Part shown: positions 25,907-33,916 of the stretch, piece after piece
Layout of the letters: each line of letters opens with the position of its first letter
Position numbering within the stretch: the first letter of the stretch is position 1
Source of the DNA: Bradyrhizobium prioriisuperbiae
GTDB lineage: Bacteria; Pseudomonadota; Alphaproteobacteria; Rhizobiales; Xanthobacteraceae
Assembly: GCF_032397745.1 (NCBI RefSeq)
Contig: NZ_CP135921.1
Coordinates: 2,914,001-2,978,000 of the forward strand
Length of the DNA: 64,000 nucleotides
Reading direction: 5' to 3'
The notes under the pieces: model-generated
What the model was told of the DNA's origin: nothing
Databases searched by the model: none
The model's input: only the letters and a program-made list of their open reading frames with translations
Made by a program: the position numbers and the translations under genes

Positions 25907-26323
25907 TCATGCCGGCGACAGCTCTTCCGCCGTCCGCCGCACCACGTCAAGCGATGCCCCGCCGGATGCCTCGGTAGCGGCGATCACCGCACCTTCCACG
26001 ATCGGTGCATTGCAGACCACGATCTTGCCCTGGCGTTCCGCCGGCTGCATCTCGATGGCCATTTCCGAATTGGTCTCGGCGCCGCCAAGATCGACCAGGA
26101 TCGCGACACCGGCCTCGGACCAGGCGCGGTCGATGGCGCCAAGGATCGCTTCGACACTGGTGCCCAGCCCGCCGCCGGGATCGCCGCCGCAGAATGCGAG
26201 CGGCACCTCCTCGCCGACCATCTGCTGCACCATCTGCGCCGTTCCCTTGGCGACATCGGGTGAGTGCGAGACGATCACGATGCCGACATTGCCGTTGTGT
26301 TTGGTCGAAGTAGATTTCGTCAT
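25907..26323 (-). CDS. dhaM: Dihydroxyacetone kinase phosphoryl donor subunit DhaM
   Basis: This 138-residue PTS-EIIA (mannose-type fold) subunit opens NVGIVIVSHSPDVAKG, with the phospho-accepting His20. The central FCGGDPGGGLGTSVEAILGAI and VAILVDLGGAETNSEMAIEM are typical of DhaM. It is the single-domain form: HPr and enzyme I, fused to DhaM in E. coli, are separate genes directly downstream. It overlaps dhaL by four bases. Confidence 0.93.
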   Translation of the reverse strand: MTKSTSTKHNGNVGIVIVSHSPDVAKGTAQMVQQMVGEEVPLAFCGGDPGGGLGTSVEAILGAIDRAWSEAGVAILVDLGGAETNSEMAIEMQPAERQGKIVVCNAPIVEGAVIAATEASGGASLDVVRRTAEELSPA

Positions 26324-26940
26324 ACTGATTTTCCTGCCGCGAGTCTTATCGCGTGTTCTGTGGTCTCTGCGATGGCGGCGACCAGCAATGCGCTGGATCG
26401 CGCGCCGGGATCCATGTGGCCGATCGAGCGGTCGCCGAGAAAGGAGGCCCGACCGCGAATGGCCTTCATCGGAATGGTTGCGTCGGCGGCGGTCGCCGCA
26501 GCTTTGGCAGGGTCGCCTTCGTGTGAGAGCGCTTCGGCAACCGGCGCAAGCACGTCGAGCAGGGTCTTCTGGCCAACTTCCGATTTGCCGCGGTTCTTCA
26601 CCGCTTCGATGGCGGCAGTGAGCGCCCGTGCCAGATCGGCGCGGCTTGGATCTTCCGGCAGTTCCTTGCCTAGGGTCATGGCGAGCGTGCCGTAAAGCGG
26701 CCCGGAGGCGCCGCCGACTTTCATCACCAGGGTCATGCCGATGGCCTTCAGCGCATCCGGCAGCGACTTGGCGGCGAGGCCGTCGAGGTCGGCCAGCACC
26801 GCTTCCAGTCCCCGCTTCATGTTGATGCCGTGGTCGCCGTCGCCGATCGCCTGATCGAGCTCCGTCAACTCCTCAGCATGATCGATCACGCGTTTGGCCG
26901 CGGTCTCGATCAGGGCGCGCCGTGTGGTCTGGTCGAGCAT
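26320..26940 (-). CDS. dhaL: Dihydroxyacetone kinase ADP-binding subunit DhaL
   Basis: This 206-residue helical subunit holds a tightly bound ADP that is rephosphorylated by DhaM. The Mg-binding motif AIGDGDHGINM gives Asp34, Asp36 and His37, and the phosphate loop is GGASGPLYGTL near 76-86. The C-terminal DRSIGHMDPGARSS is the conserved nucleotide-contact loop. Overlaps with dhaM (four bases) and with the upstream ATPase gene (TGATG) place it in the same transcript as the ABC transporter. Confidence 0.94.
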   Translation of the reverse strand: MLDQTTRRALIETAAKRVIDHAEELTELDQAIGDGDHGINMKRGLEAVLADLDGLAAKSLPDALKAIGMTLVMKVGGASGPLYGTLAMTLGKELPEDPSRADLARALTAAIEAVKNRGKSEVGQKTLLDVLAPVAEALSHEGDPAKAAATAADATIPMKAIRGRASFLGDRSIGHMDPGARSSALLVAAIAETTEHAIRLAAGKSV

Positions 26941-27962
26941 CAGGCTCCTCCTCCGATTCGCTGTCCCGCCTGGTCGAAATAAAGCGGATCGACCAGCGAC
27001 AGCGCAACCGCGTCACCGGCCGCCAGGTCCGTTGCCGGATCGACCAGGGTTGTCAACCGGCGCTCGCCGATCCGGATATGCAAATGGTTCTGGTCGCCGA
27101 GGTGTTCGATCCAGTCAACCGAAGCGGTCGCAAGCGTTTTCGACGTCTTCTCGATCCGCAGATGCTCCGTCCGTGCGCCGATGGTCATTGTGCCCGGCGG
27201 CGCACTGCCCGCCGGAATCAAGCCTTCGGGAAGCAGATTGATCGCCGGCTGTCCGAGACGCGCGGCGACATAGATATTGGCCGGGCTGCGGTAGATCTCG
27301 CGCGGGGTGCCGATCTGGGCCAATTCGCCTGCGCGCATGATGCCGATCCGGCTTGCCAGGGTCATCGCCTCGATCTGGTCGTGGGTAACGTAGAGGATGG
27401 TGGCGCCGAGATCGCGCTGGATGTGCTTGAGCTCCAGTTGCAGATCGGCCCGCAGCTTGGCATCGAGTGAGGACAGCGGCTCATCCATCAGATAGATCGA
27501 CGGCCGCCGCACCAGCGCCCGGCCGATCGCAACCCGTTGCATCTCGCCGCCGGACAGTTGCGTTGCGCGGTTGGTCAGCTTGTGACCGATCCTGAGCATG
27601 GTCGCAATCGACGTGACTTGCCGCTTGATCTCGTCTTCCGGCACCCGCCGCGCCGGCGAGCGCAGCGGGAAGGCGAGGTTGTCGTAGACCGAAAGGTGTG
27701 GGTAGAGCGAGTATTGCTGGAATACAAAAGTGACGTCGCGGCCGGCCGGCTCCATCGAACTCACGTCGTGGCCGTCGATCGAAATGCGTCCTGCTTCGGC
27801 TCGCTCCAACCCCGCGACAAGCCGAAGCGTGGTAGTCTTGCCGGCACCGGTCGGTCCCAGCAGCACGACGAGTTCGCCATTGGCGATCGACAGATCGAGA
27901 TTCGAGACGGCCGTGGTGGTGCCGAAGCGCTTGGTCACGCCGTTGATGATGACATCAGCCAT
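26940..27962 (-). CDS. ABC transporter ATPase, glycerol/sugar type (first of two)
   Basis: This 340-residue ATPase of the MalK/UgpC class carries Walker A LLGPTGAGKTTT, the Q-loop VFQQYSLYPHL, signature LSGGEMQRVAIGRAL, Walker B IYLMDEPLSSLD and switch His in YVTHDQIEAM. An OB-type regulatory domain follows from about 240 (IGARTEHLRI to IRIGERRLTTLVDP). Translation from 27962 (MADVIINGVTKRFG) overlaps the second ATPase gene by eight bases; a longer upstream frame is rejected. Two ATPases with two permeases resemble the rhizobial GlpSTPQV glycerol system. Confidence 0.9.
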   Translation of the reverse strand: MADVIINGVTKRFGTTTAVSNLDLSIANGELVVLLGPTGAGKTTTLRLVAGLERAEAGRISIDGHDVSSMEPAGRDVTFVFQQYSLYPHLSVYDNLAFPLRSPARRVPEDEIKRQVTSIATMLRIGHKLTNRATQLSGGEMQRVAIGRALVRRPSIYLMDEPLSSLDAKLRADLQLELKHIQRDLGATILYVTHDQIEAMTLASRIGIMRAGELAQIGTPREIYRSPANIYVAARLGQPAINLLPEGLIPAGSAPPGTMTIGARTEHLRIEKTSKTLATASVDWIEHLGDQNHLHIRIGERRLTTLVDPATDLAAGDAVALSLVDPLYFDQAGQRIGGGA

Positions 27963-29052
27963 GGGGCGCTCCCTGGTAGAGGGCGGACGGCAGCGCTTGC
28001 CCGGACACCGTATCGAACAGCGACAGCCGTTCCGGCCGGAATGCCAGGCCGACCGTCTCGCCGGGATGCACGATGCGATCCGACGGCAGCCGGGCCTTGA
28101 TCTGTCCGTGTGCGGTATCGACTGCGATGATCTGGGTGGTGCCGAGATAAGCCGATCCGAATACCGAGCCCCGAAGATTCGAGCGGTCGTCGAACACAAT
28201 GTGCTCGGGACGTACGCCAAGCGCGAATGGGCCGGGCGCACGATCCGTATGGATCTCCGGAACCGCGATCTCGGCACCGTTCAGGCGTACTGCGCGGTCG
28301 CCGCTTCGCAGGCCGCCATGAAAGTTGAGAAAGTTCATTGGCGGAGAGCCGATGAAATCGGCGACGAACATGCTCGCGGGACGGTCGTAGATGTCCTGCG
28401 GCTTGCCGAACTGTTCGATGGTGCCGTGGTTCATCACGGCGATCTTGTCGGCCATCGCCATTGCTTCGAGCTGGTCATGGGTGACATAGACCGTGGTCGC
28501 ATCAATGCGATTGTGAAGCTCGCGCAATTCCCTGACCATCAGGTCGCGAAACTCTGTATCGAGGGTTCCGAGCGGTTCATCCATCAGGAACGCCTTGGGA
28601 CGGCGCACGATGGCGCGCCCCAGCGCCACCCGTTGCCGATCGCCGCCCGCCAGACCCGAGACGGCGCGGTCCAGCAGATGATCGATCCGCAGCAGCTTGG
28701 CCGCTTCCTCGACCCGCTGCCGGATCTCGCCGCGGGCCATGCCCTGGCATTTCAGCGGAAAGCCGATGTTGTTGCGGACATTCATGTGTGGGTAGAGCGC
28801 GAACATCTGGAATACGAAGGCGATGTCGCGCGCCGCCGCGCGGTTGAAGGTGACATCCTCGCCGCCGAGCAGGATCTGTCCCGATGTCGGCAGCTCCAGG
28901 CCGGCGATCATGCGCAGGGTCGTGGTCTTGCCGCAGCCGGACGGCCCCAGCATGACGAAAAACTCGCCGTCTTCAATGGTGAAGGTCGAGCCCTTCACCG
29001 CGGTGAAGGAGCCGAAGGATTTCTGGACGTTGTCGACCCGGATCTCGGCCAT
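27955..29052 (-). CDS. ABC transporter ATPase, glycerol/sugar type (second), altered signature motif
   Basis: This 365-residue MalK-class ATPase has Walker A LGPSGCGKTTTL, Q-loop VFQMFALYPHM, Walker B AFLMDEPLGTLD and switch His in YVTHDQLEAMAMADK. The signature loop is LAGGDRQRVALGRA instead of LSGGQ: serine is replaced by alanine and glutamine by aspartate. The first ATPase has a standard signature, so the pair may have one normal and one weakened catalytic site, as in other heterodimeric ABC pairs. The C-terminal TOBE-like domain includes LGVRPEHIVF and LAFRPERLSLFD. Confidence 0.9.
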   Translation of the reverse strand: MAEIRVDNVQKSFGSFTAVKGSTFTIEDGEFFVMLGPSGCGKTTTLRMIAGLELPTSGQILLGGEDVTFNRAAARDIAFVFQMFALYPHMNVRNNIGFPLKCQGMARGEIRQRVEEAAKLLRIDHLLDRAVSGLAGGDRQRVALGRAIVRRPKAFLMDEPLGTLDTEFRDLMVRELRELHNRIDATTVYVTHDQLEAMAMADKIAVMNHGTIEQFGKPQDIYDRPASMFVADFIGSPPMNFLNFHGGLRSGDRAVRLNGAEIAVPEIHTDRAPGPFALGVRPEHIVFDDRSNLRGSVFGSAYLGTTQIIAVDTAHGQIKARLPSDRIVHPGETVGLAFRPERLSLFDTVSGQALPSALYQGAPHG

Positions 29053-29055
29053 GGC

Positions 29056-29271
29056 TCACTCCGGAAAATGGCTGACAATGGCGAACAATACCGTGCCTGC
29101 CAGGATGGTGATGAACGAGTAGGCATAGGCCATCGCCGAGAACGGCTGCATCAGCATCACCACGCCGAGCCCGATCAGGACCGTGGCCAGATTTTCCCAG
29201 GGGCCGCGCCGCAGGTGAAGCAGGCGGTGCAGGGTCGATGGTCGTTCGATAATCTCGCTGCGATTGGTCAT
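29056..29271 (-). CDS. Small two-helix membrane protein of the ABC operon
   Basis: This 71-residue protein has two hydrophobic helices (ENLATVLIGLGVVMLMQPFS and AYSFITILAGTVLFAIVSHF) after a basic N-terminus. It sits between a permease gene (four-base overlap) and an ATPase gene (three-base gap). A small membrane protein at this place occurs in glycerol-type ABC operons (for example DUF2160 proteins), but I cannot assign this one to a named family. An accessory role in transporter assembly is inferred. Confidence 0.75.
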   Translation of the reverse strand: MTNRSEIIERPSTLHRLLHLRRGPWENLATVLIGLGVVMLMQPFSAMAYAYSFITILAGTVLFAIVSHFPE

Positions 29272-30221
29272 TTGCGCACTGCTCCGAAAGTGATGCCGCG
29301 CAGCAAGTGTTTCCTGAGCAGGATGGTGAAGACGAAGATCGGGATCACGAACAGCGTTGTTGCCGCGGCGACCGCCGGCCAGTCCTGCCCGCCTTCGCCG
29401 ATAATGAAGGGTATGAAGGGCGGCATGGTCTGGGCGGTGCCGGATGTGAGCAGGACGGCGAAGGCGTATTCATTCCAGGCGAAGATCAGGCAGAAGATCG
29501 CGGTGGCGGCGATGCCGGTCGCAGCCTGTGGCAGCACGGCTTTGCGGAAGGCCTGCAGCCGGGTGTAGCCGTCGATCATCGCGGCCTCTTCATACTCCCG
29601 CGGGATTTCGTCGATGAAGCCTTTGAGCAGCCAGACGGCCAGAGAGACATTCACCGCGGTGTAGAGCAGGATCATGCCGAGCCGGGTGTCGGAAAGGCCG
29701 AGCTCGCGATACATCAGGTAAATCGGAATGGCGACGGCAATCGGCGGCATCATGCGGGTCGACAGGATGAAGAACAGCAGGTCTTCCTTCAGCGGCACGC
29801 GGAATCGCGAAAAGCCGTAGGCCGCCAGCGTTCCCAGCACCACCGCGAGAAAAGTCGAGCCGAAGGCGATGATGATCGAGTTGACGAAGCGCGGGATCAC
29901 GTTGGACGGCCCTGCGATCACCATGTTCCGCGAGCGCACCAGCTTGTCGTACCAGGTGGTCGGCTCCGGCAGCTGCTTGAGCACCTCCGGCGATTGCCGC
30001 GTGCGTGTGGTGAACAGGTTCACATAACCCTCGAGCGACGGCGTGAACACGACCTTCGGCGGGTACGAGATCGAATCCGGTGGTGTCTTGAAGCTGGTCA
30101 GCACGATCCAGACCAGCGGGATCATGGTGATCACAGCGTAGACAATCACCAGTGCACCGGCGATACGGCGCGACAGGTTGGAGGGCGCAACGACGGAATG
30201 GGCCTGGGTCAATCCGCTCAT
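29268..30221 (-). CDS. ABC transporter permease, MalG/UgpE type
   Basis: This 317-residue inner-membrane permease has six expected helices. The EAA loop is EIPREYEEAAMIDGYTRLQAFRKAVLPQA near 210-238, which docks onto the ATPases. The extended first periplasmic region (about 50-105) is typical of the CUT1 family. It overlaps the small membrane protein gene by four bases and begins seven bases after the other permease gene. Confidence 0.92.
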   Translation of the reverse strand: MSGLTQAHSVVAPSNLSRRIAGALVIVYAVITMIPLVWIVLTSFKTPPDSISYPPKVVFTPSLEGYVNLFTTRTRQSPEVLKQLPEPTTWYDKLVRSRNMVIAGPSNVIPRFVNSIIIAFGSTFLAVVLGTLAAYGFSRFRVPLKEDLLFFILSTRMMPPIAVAIPIYLMYRELGLSDTRLGMILLYTAVNVSLAVWLLKGFIDEIPREYEEAAMIDGYTRLQAFRKAVLPQAATGIAATAIFCLIFAWNEYAFAVLLTSGTAQTMPPFIPFIIGEGGQDWPAVAAATTLFVIPIFVFTILLRKHLLRGITFGAVRK

Positions 30222-30228
30222 GATGTCC

Positions 30229-31227
30229 TCAGCGCTGCTTCACGCGGTTCAGGGCCTTCACATAGATGTTGGCGAGCCCGAACACGGTGACGAACAGGAT
30301 GATGGCAAAGGCCGAGGAGTAGCCGGTGCGCCAGCTCTCGAAGGCCTGCCGTTTCAGGGTGATGGACGCGACTTCGGTGATCGAGCCGGGGCCGCCGCCG
30401 GTGAGCAGGTTCACCATGTCGAACATCTTGAAGTTCTCGATGCCGCGGAACAGCACCGCCAGCATGATGAAAGGCAGCGCCATTGGCAGCGTGATCGACC
30501 AGACCTGTCGCCAGGGCGAAGCACGGTCGACCTCGGCAGCTTCATAGATGTAGTCGGGGATCGAGCGCAGTCCGGCGAGGCAGATCAGCATCACATACGG
30601 CGTCCACATCCAGACATCGACAATGATGATGGCCCACGGGCTGAGGCGAACGCTGCCCAGCATCTGGAACGACGATGGTTCGATCCCGGTCACGAACGAG
30701 ATCGCGTAATTAAACAGGCCGCTCTGCGGCTGGTAGAGGAAGGTCCAGAAATTCCCGACCACCGCCGGCGACAGCATCATCGGAATCAGGATCACAGTGG
30801 TCCACAGCGCGTGTCCGCGAAACTTCTTGTCGATCAGCCAGGCCAGACCGAAACCCAGCACCATCTCGATGCTGATCGTCCAGATCACGAAATGGGCCGT
30901 GGTCTGCATCGCGGCCCAGACGTCGGCATCGCCGAGAATGCGCTGGTACCAGTCGAGCCCGACGAACTTCACCTCGGCGTTGGGCCGATTGGCGCGATAG
31001 TTCGTAAACGAGAGATAGATCGTCCAGATCAGCGGAAAGATGTTGATGGCCAGCAGCAGCAGAATGGTCGGCCCGATAAACAGCCACGCGATCACCCGGT
31101 CGGAGAGGCCGCGGACCGACCGCCCAATGGTGGACGGCGTGGCCGCGGCGACCCGATCGGCAAACACGGTTGGAGCGGTGACTTCGGTCATGGATCCGCG
31201 GTCCGGCTGTGACGATTCGAACGTCAT
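30229..31227 (-). CDS. ABC transporter permease, MalF/UgpA type
   Basis: This 332-residue permease carries the EAA motif YIYEAAEVDRASPWRQVWSITLP near 225-247 and six hydrophobic helices beginning VIAWLFIGPTILLLLAINIFPLIW. The start is uncertain: ATG 31227 or ATG 31191 (twelve residues shorter); neither has a strong ribosome-binding site. A strong hairpin separates it from the upstream binding-protein gene. Confidence 0.88.
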   Translation of the reverse strand: MTFESSQPDRGSMTEVTAPTVFADRVAAATPSTIGRSVRGLSDRVIAWLFIGPTILLLLAINIFPLIWTIYLSFTNYRANRPNAEVKFVGLDWYQRILGDADVWAAMQTTAHFVIWTISIEMVLGFGLAWLIDKKFRGHALWTTVILIPMMLSPAVVGNFWTFLYQPQSGLFNYAISFVTGIEPSSFQMLGSVRLSPWAIIIVDVWMWTPYVMLICLAGLRSIPDYIYEAAEVDRASPWRQVWSITLPMALPFIMLAVLFRGIENFKMFDMVNLLTGGGPGSITEVASITLKRQAFESWRTGYSSAFAIILFVTVFGLANIYVKALNRVKQR

Positions 31228-31273
31228 GGCTTGAATGTCATGGCGACTTGAACATGGTGATCTCGGCAGGGGC

Positions 31274-31310
31274 CGCCGCTCCGGGGCGTGGTGGACGCCC
31301 CGGAGCGGCG
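31274..31310 (-). promoter_or_regulatory. Strong intercistronic stem-loop between binding protein and permease genes
   Basis: CGCCGCTCCGGGGCGT pairs perfectly with ACGCCCCGGAGCGGCG around a five-base loop. It lies 14 bases after the binding-protein stop codon and lacks a T-run. In ABC operons such stems protect the 5' binding-protein mRNA and reduce downstream expression, giving the usual excess of binding protein. That role is inferred here. Confidence 0.6.
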
Positions 31311-31326
31311 ATTGACGTCATGAAGC

Positions 31327-32652
31327 TTACTTGCCGTCATCCTTGAAGATCTGCGTCCAGTCGGCGACCAGCTTGTCGAGCGCCTCCTTGGCCGTGCCCT
31401 GGTCGGCGACGACATAATCGTGGACGCGCTTCTGTTCGGCCTGCAGCAGCTGGGCATAGGATGGCTCGGCCCAGAAGTCCTTGACCATGTCCATCGACTT
31501 CAGGAATTCGGCGGCGAACGGCGCGCTTGTCGGGAAGCTCGGATCGTTCAGCACCGACTTGGCGCAGGAATAGCCGCCAAGCGTCCACCACTTCTTCTGC
31601 ACATCGCCCTTGGCAAACCACTTGATGTAGCGAAGCGCATCGTTCTTGCGGTCCGAATAGGCGACCACCGAAATACCCTGGCCGCCGAGCTGGGTGAACT
31701 GATACTTCGCGGCCGGATTGACGAAAAAGCCGATCTTGTCGCCGCCGACATTCGGGTCCTTGTAGAGGCCCGGGAAGAAGGCGAAGAAATTCATCTGCAG
31801 CGCGACCTGGCCGGATTTGAAGGCGTCCAGGCCTTCGCTCATATAGCTGTTCGACGCGCCGGGCGGTGTGCAGCACTTGTAGAGCGACTTGTAGAATTCG
31901 AGGCCGGCAACGGCTTCGGGCGAGTTGACGAAGCCCTTCATGTCGTACGGCTTCTTCGGGTTCTGATACTCGAAGCCATAATCATAAAGGACGTTCGACA
32001 CGCCCATGGTGATGCCTTCCGAGCCGCGCTCGGTATAGATCGAGGCGCCGTACACCGTCTTGCCGTCGATGTTGCGGCCCTGGAAGAAGGCCGCGATATC
32101 CTTCAGCTCGTCATAGGTCTTGGGAACGGCGAGATCGCGGTTGTACTTCTGCTTGAAGGCGGCCTGGATCTCCGGGCGGCCGAACCAATCCTTGCGATAG
32201 GTCCAGCCGACCGCGTCGCCCATGGCCGGCAGCGCCCAATAATTCGGGGTGTTCTTGGGCCACTGCGAGTAACCGACAACCGTCGCCGGCATGAAGTCAT
32301 CCATCAAGATGCCTTCCTTGGCGAAGAAGTCGTTCAGTTTCACGTAATGGCCGTTTTCCGCCGAGCCTCCGATCCACTGGCTGTCGCCGATGATCAGGTC
32401 GCAGAGTTTGCCGTGGGAGTTGAGTTCGTTGAGAAAACGGTCGGCGTAATTCGTCCAAGGGACGAATTCGAATTTCATGTCGATCCCGGTCTCCTTGGTG
32501 AAGTCCTTGGAGAGTTCGACCAGGGCGTTGGCGGGATCCCACGCGGCCCAGCACAGCGTGAGCTGTTTTCCCTGGGCGTGGGCAGCGCTGATCGGGGCGC
32601 TGGCAACGAAGGCGGTGGTGATGGCTGCTGCGGCGGCGAGCAATGGTCTCAT
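31327..32652 (-). CDS. ABC transporter substrate-binding protein, family 1 (glycerol/sugar type)
   Basis: This 441-residue periplasmic protein starts at ATG 32652, three bases after GGGAGGAA. The signal peptide MRPLLAAAAAITTAFVASAP ends near AHAQG. The mature part opens KQLTLCWAAWDPANALVELSKDF and contains GDAVGWTYRKDWF and FKSGQVALQMNFFAFFPG, typical of family 1 binding proteins. Aromatic residues are plentiful, as expected for a polyol or sugar. It is the first gene of the operon that ends with dhaK, so dihydroxyacetone, glycerol or a related polyol is the likely ligand. Confidence 0.9.
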   Translation of the reverse strand: MRPLLAAAAAITTAFVASAPISAAHAQGKQLTLCWAAWDPANALVELSKDFTKETGIDMKFEFVPWTNYADRFLNELNSHGKLCDLIIGDSQWIGGSAENGHYVKLNDFFAKEGILMDDFMPATVVGYSQWPKNTPNYWALPAMGDAVGWTYRKDWFGRPEIQAAFKQKYNRDLAVPKTYDELKDIAAFFQGRNIDGKTVYGASIYTERGSEGITMGVSNVLYDYGFEYQNPKKPYDMKGFVNSPEAVAGLEFYKSLYKCCTPPGASNSYMSEGLDAFKSGQVALQMNFFAFFPGLYKDPNVGGDKIGFFVNPAAKYQFTQLGGQGISVVAYSDRKNDALRYIKWFAKGDVQKKWWTLGGYSCAKSVLNDPSFPTSAPFAAEFLKSMDMVKDFWAEPSYAQLLQAEQKRVHDYVVADQGTAKEALDKLVADWTQIFKDDGK

Positions 32653-32753
32653 CAGTTCCTCCCTGAAATGCCCGCGCGGCAATGCTGCCTTGAAAGGATG
32701 CGGGCAGTTGAAATGAAGACGTTTCGTCCGTCACGCCGGTTTGTTCCAGCGGA

Positions 32754-32849
32754 ATGTTTAGTGATTATGTTTAGTAAAGCGCGTTTTGATAAACATCGCA
32801 ATTGCTGTTTTTCAGGAAAATATTGTGCGGCGCGGCAATTTTACTAAAC
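32754..32849 (-). promoter_or_regulatory. Promoter and operator candidates of the ABC-Dha operon
   Basis: ATGTTTAGTGATT and ATGTTTAGTAAAG lie in tandem at 32754-32766 and 32767-32779, 13 bases apart. A perfect 10-bp inverted copy of the core, GTTTAGTAAA (32769-32778) against TTTACTAAAC (32840-32849), lies 61 bases further. On the minus strand a weak promoter, TTGCGA (32796-32801) and TTTACT (32773-32778) with 17-base spacing, overlaps one half-site. DNA looping by a DeoR- or LacI-like repressor is possible; the regulator is not identified. Confidence 0.45.
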
Positions 32850-33028
32850 TGACGATGGAATGGCAGAAAGCCGCCGTCGTCCGGCGGCACCAGCCCCCGA
32901 TTGCAAGCCGCTGATGGGATGTCGCTTTTGCGCGCGCAGTGAGGCGGGCCTTCGCTAGGCAGTAGGCGCAGCGAAAGATCTTCGTCAGATAACGTTCGGA
33001 TGCGGATGCGCCGATGTGTGCCGCGCGA

Positions 33029-33303
33029 TCAGCAGCGACATACGTCGAGCTTCTGGTCGAGTTCCTTGTCCAGCTGTCCCTGCAGGGCATCGAATGCATG
33101 CAGCCGCTGCTGCTCGGTCCTGTCCGCGCCGGACTGGTCGCGAAATCATTCGCGCGAGGCTGCAGATGACCGACAGGGGCGGGGAGTACAGTCGAGGGGA
33201 TCAGTTGATCGGCCTGCGCGACGTTGGTCACGGACAACAGCGAGCCGGCAACAATCGCGGCTGCAATTGCAGCGACAAGGCCATGTGAAGACGTGAGATG
33301 CAT
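33029..33303 (-). pseudogene. Small secreted protein gene with a single-base frameshift
   Basis: ATG 33303, eight bases after GGAG, opens a signal peptide (HGLVAAIAAAIVAGSLLSV ending VAQA). The sequence continues DQLIPSTVLPAPVGHLQPRAND in this frame. From about 33140 the protein-like frame is another: DQSGADRTEQQRLHAFDALQ and then LDKELDQKLDVCRC, ending in TGA at 33029-33031. Adding one base to the three-A run at 33143-33145 (plus strand) joins both parts into one 91-residue protein with a soluble, Gln/Asp-rich tail. No named family is recognised. The frameshift could be a real mutation or an assembly error. Confidence 0.5.
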
Positions 33304-33584
33304 GACGTCGCTCCATCGTGTTGTGTGTCGAGCTGCGCGCCTTAAGGCGTGCATTCCGACTCTCGGCATGAGCGAATGAAACTGACCGCCACGGTAAGGC
33401 GCGCACGTGTAGGCGCCAATTAAACACCAGTTTATGGTTTTCACGTCGCGTTGAGCGGGTCCGTGATGACGATCACGGTCGAGCGCAGGCGCGCAGGCTA
33501 AAACTTTTTATAATCGATTTCGCGGAGGCAGCATTGCATGTTGGTTGCGGGATTGATCCCGTCACCTTGCATCAGGAGGTTCAC

Positions 33585-33851
33585 ATGAAAACGTTCTTCA
33601 AGCTGGCCGTGCCGGCACTGGCCTTTTCTGCCGTCGCATTCGTCGCAATGGGCAACTCTGCCGCGCAGGCTGCGCCGGCCATGCATCGGGGCGCCTATTG
33701 CCTCACCTATGAGCAGGACGAAATGGATTGCGGGTTCACGACATACGCGCAGTGTGAGGCCAGCGCATCGGGTATCGGTGGCGACTGCTCCCGCGATGTC
33801 TTCGACAGCACCACCACCTCGTTCTCCAGGCCTGCCATGCGGCGCGGTTAA
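33585..33851 (+). CDS. DUF3551 small secreted protein
   Basis: This 88-residue protein starts at ATG 33585 after a near-perfect ribosome-binding site (AGGAGGT, 33574-33580). A signal peptide MKTFFKLAVPALAFSAVAFV ends near AQAAPA. The mature part has the DUF3551 pattern YCLTYEQDEMDCGFTTYAQC followed by EASASGIGGDC, with four regularly spaced cysteines. The family is abundant in Bradyrhizobium relatives and has no known function; a disulphide-linked periplasmic protein is inferred. It ends 25 bases before a long stem-loop. Confidence 0.85.
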   Translation: MKTFFKLAVPALAFSAVAFVAMGNSAAQAAPAMHRGAYCLTYEQDEMDCGFTTYAQCEASASGIGGDCSRDVFDSTTTSFSRPAMRRG

Positions 33852-33876
33852 TGCCTGCGGCCATCGAACAATGTCC

Positions 33877-33916
33877 GTCCTGATCGCAATCGGCTTGCTC
33901 CGATTGCGATCAGGAC
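33877..33916. terminator. Long perfect stem-loop after the DUF3551 gene
   Basis: GTCCTGATCGCAATCGG and CCGATTGCGATCAGGAC form a 17-bp perfect stem with a six-base loop. It lacks a T-run, so it may be a Rho-assisted terminator or mRNA-end protector for the small gene. The remaining bases up to 34146 contain no recognisable feature. Confidence 0.55.

Noticed and set aside
27730..29568. A 612-codon plus-strand frame across the two ABC ATPase genes
   Set aside because: Antisense shadow of two genes with full Walker motifs; no ribosome-binding site or recognisable family.
32812..33444. A 210-codon frame covering the small secreted protein gene
   Set aside because: Only the first part after 33303 looks like protein; the rest is out of frame with the conserved-looking tail, so a frameshifted short gene explains it better.
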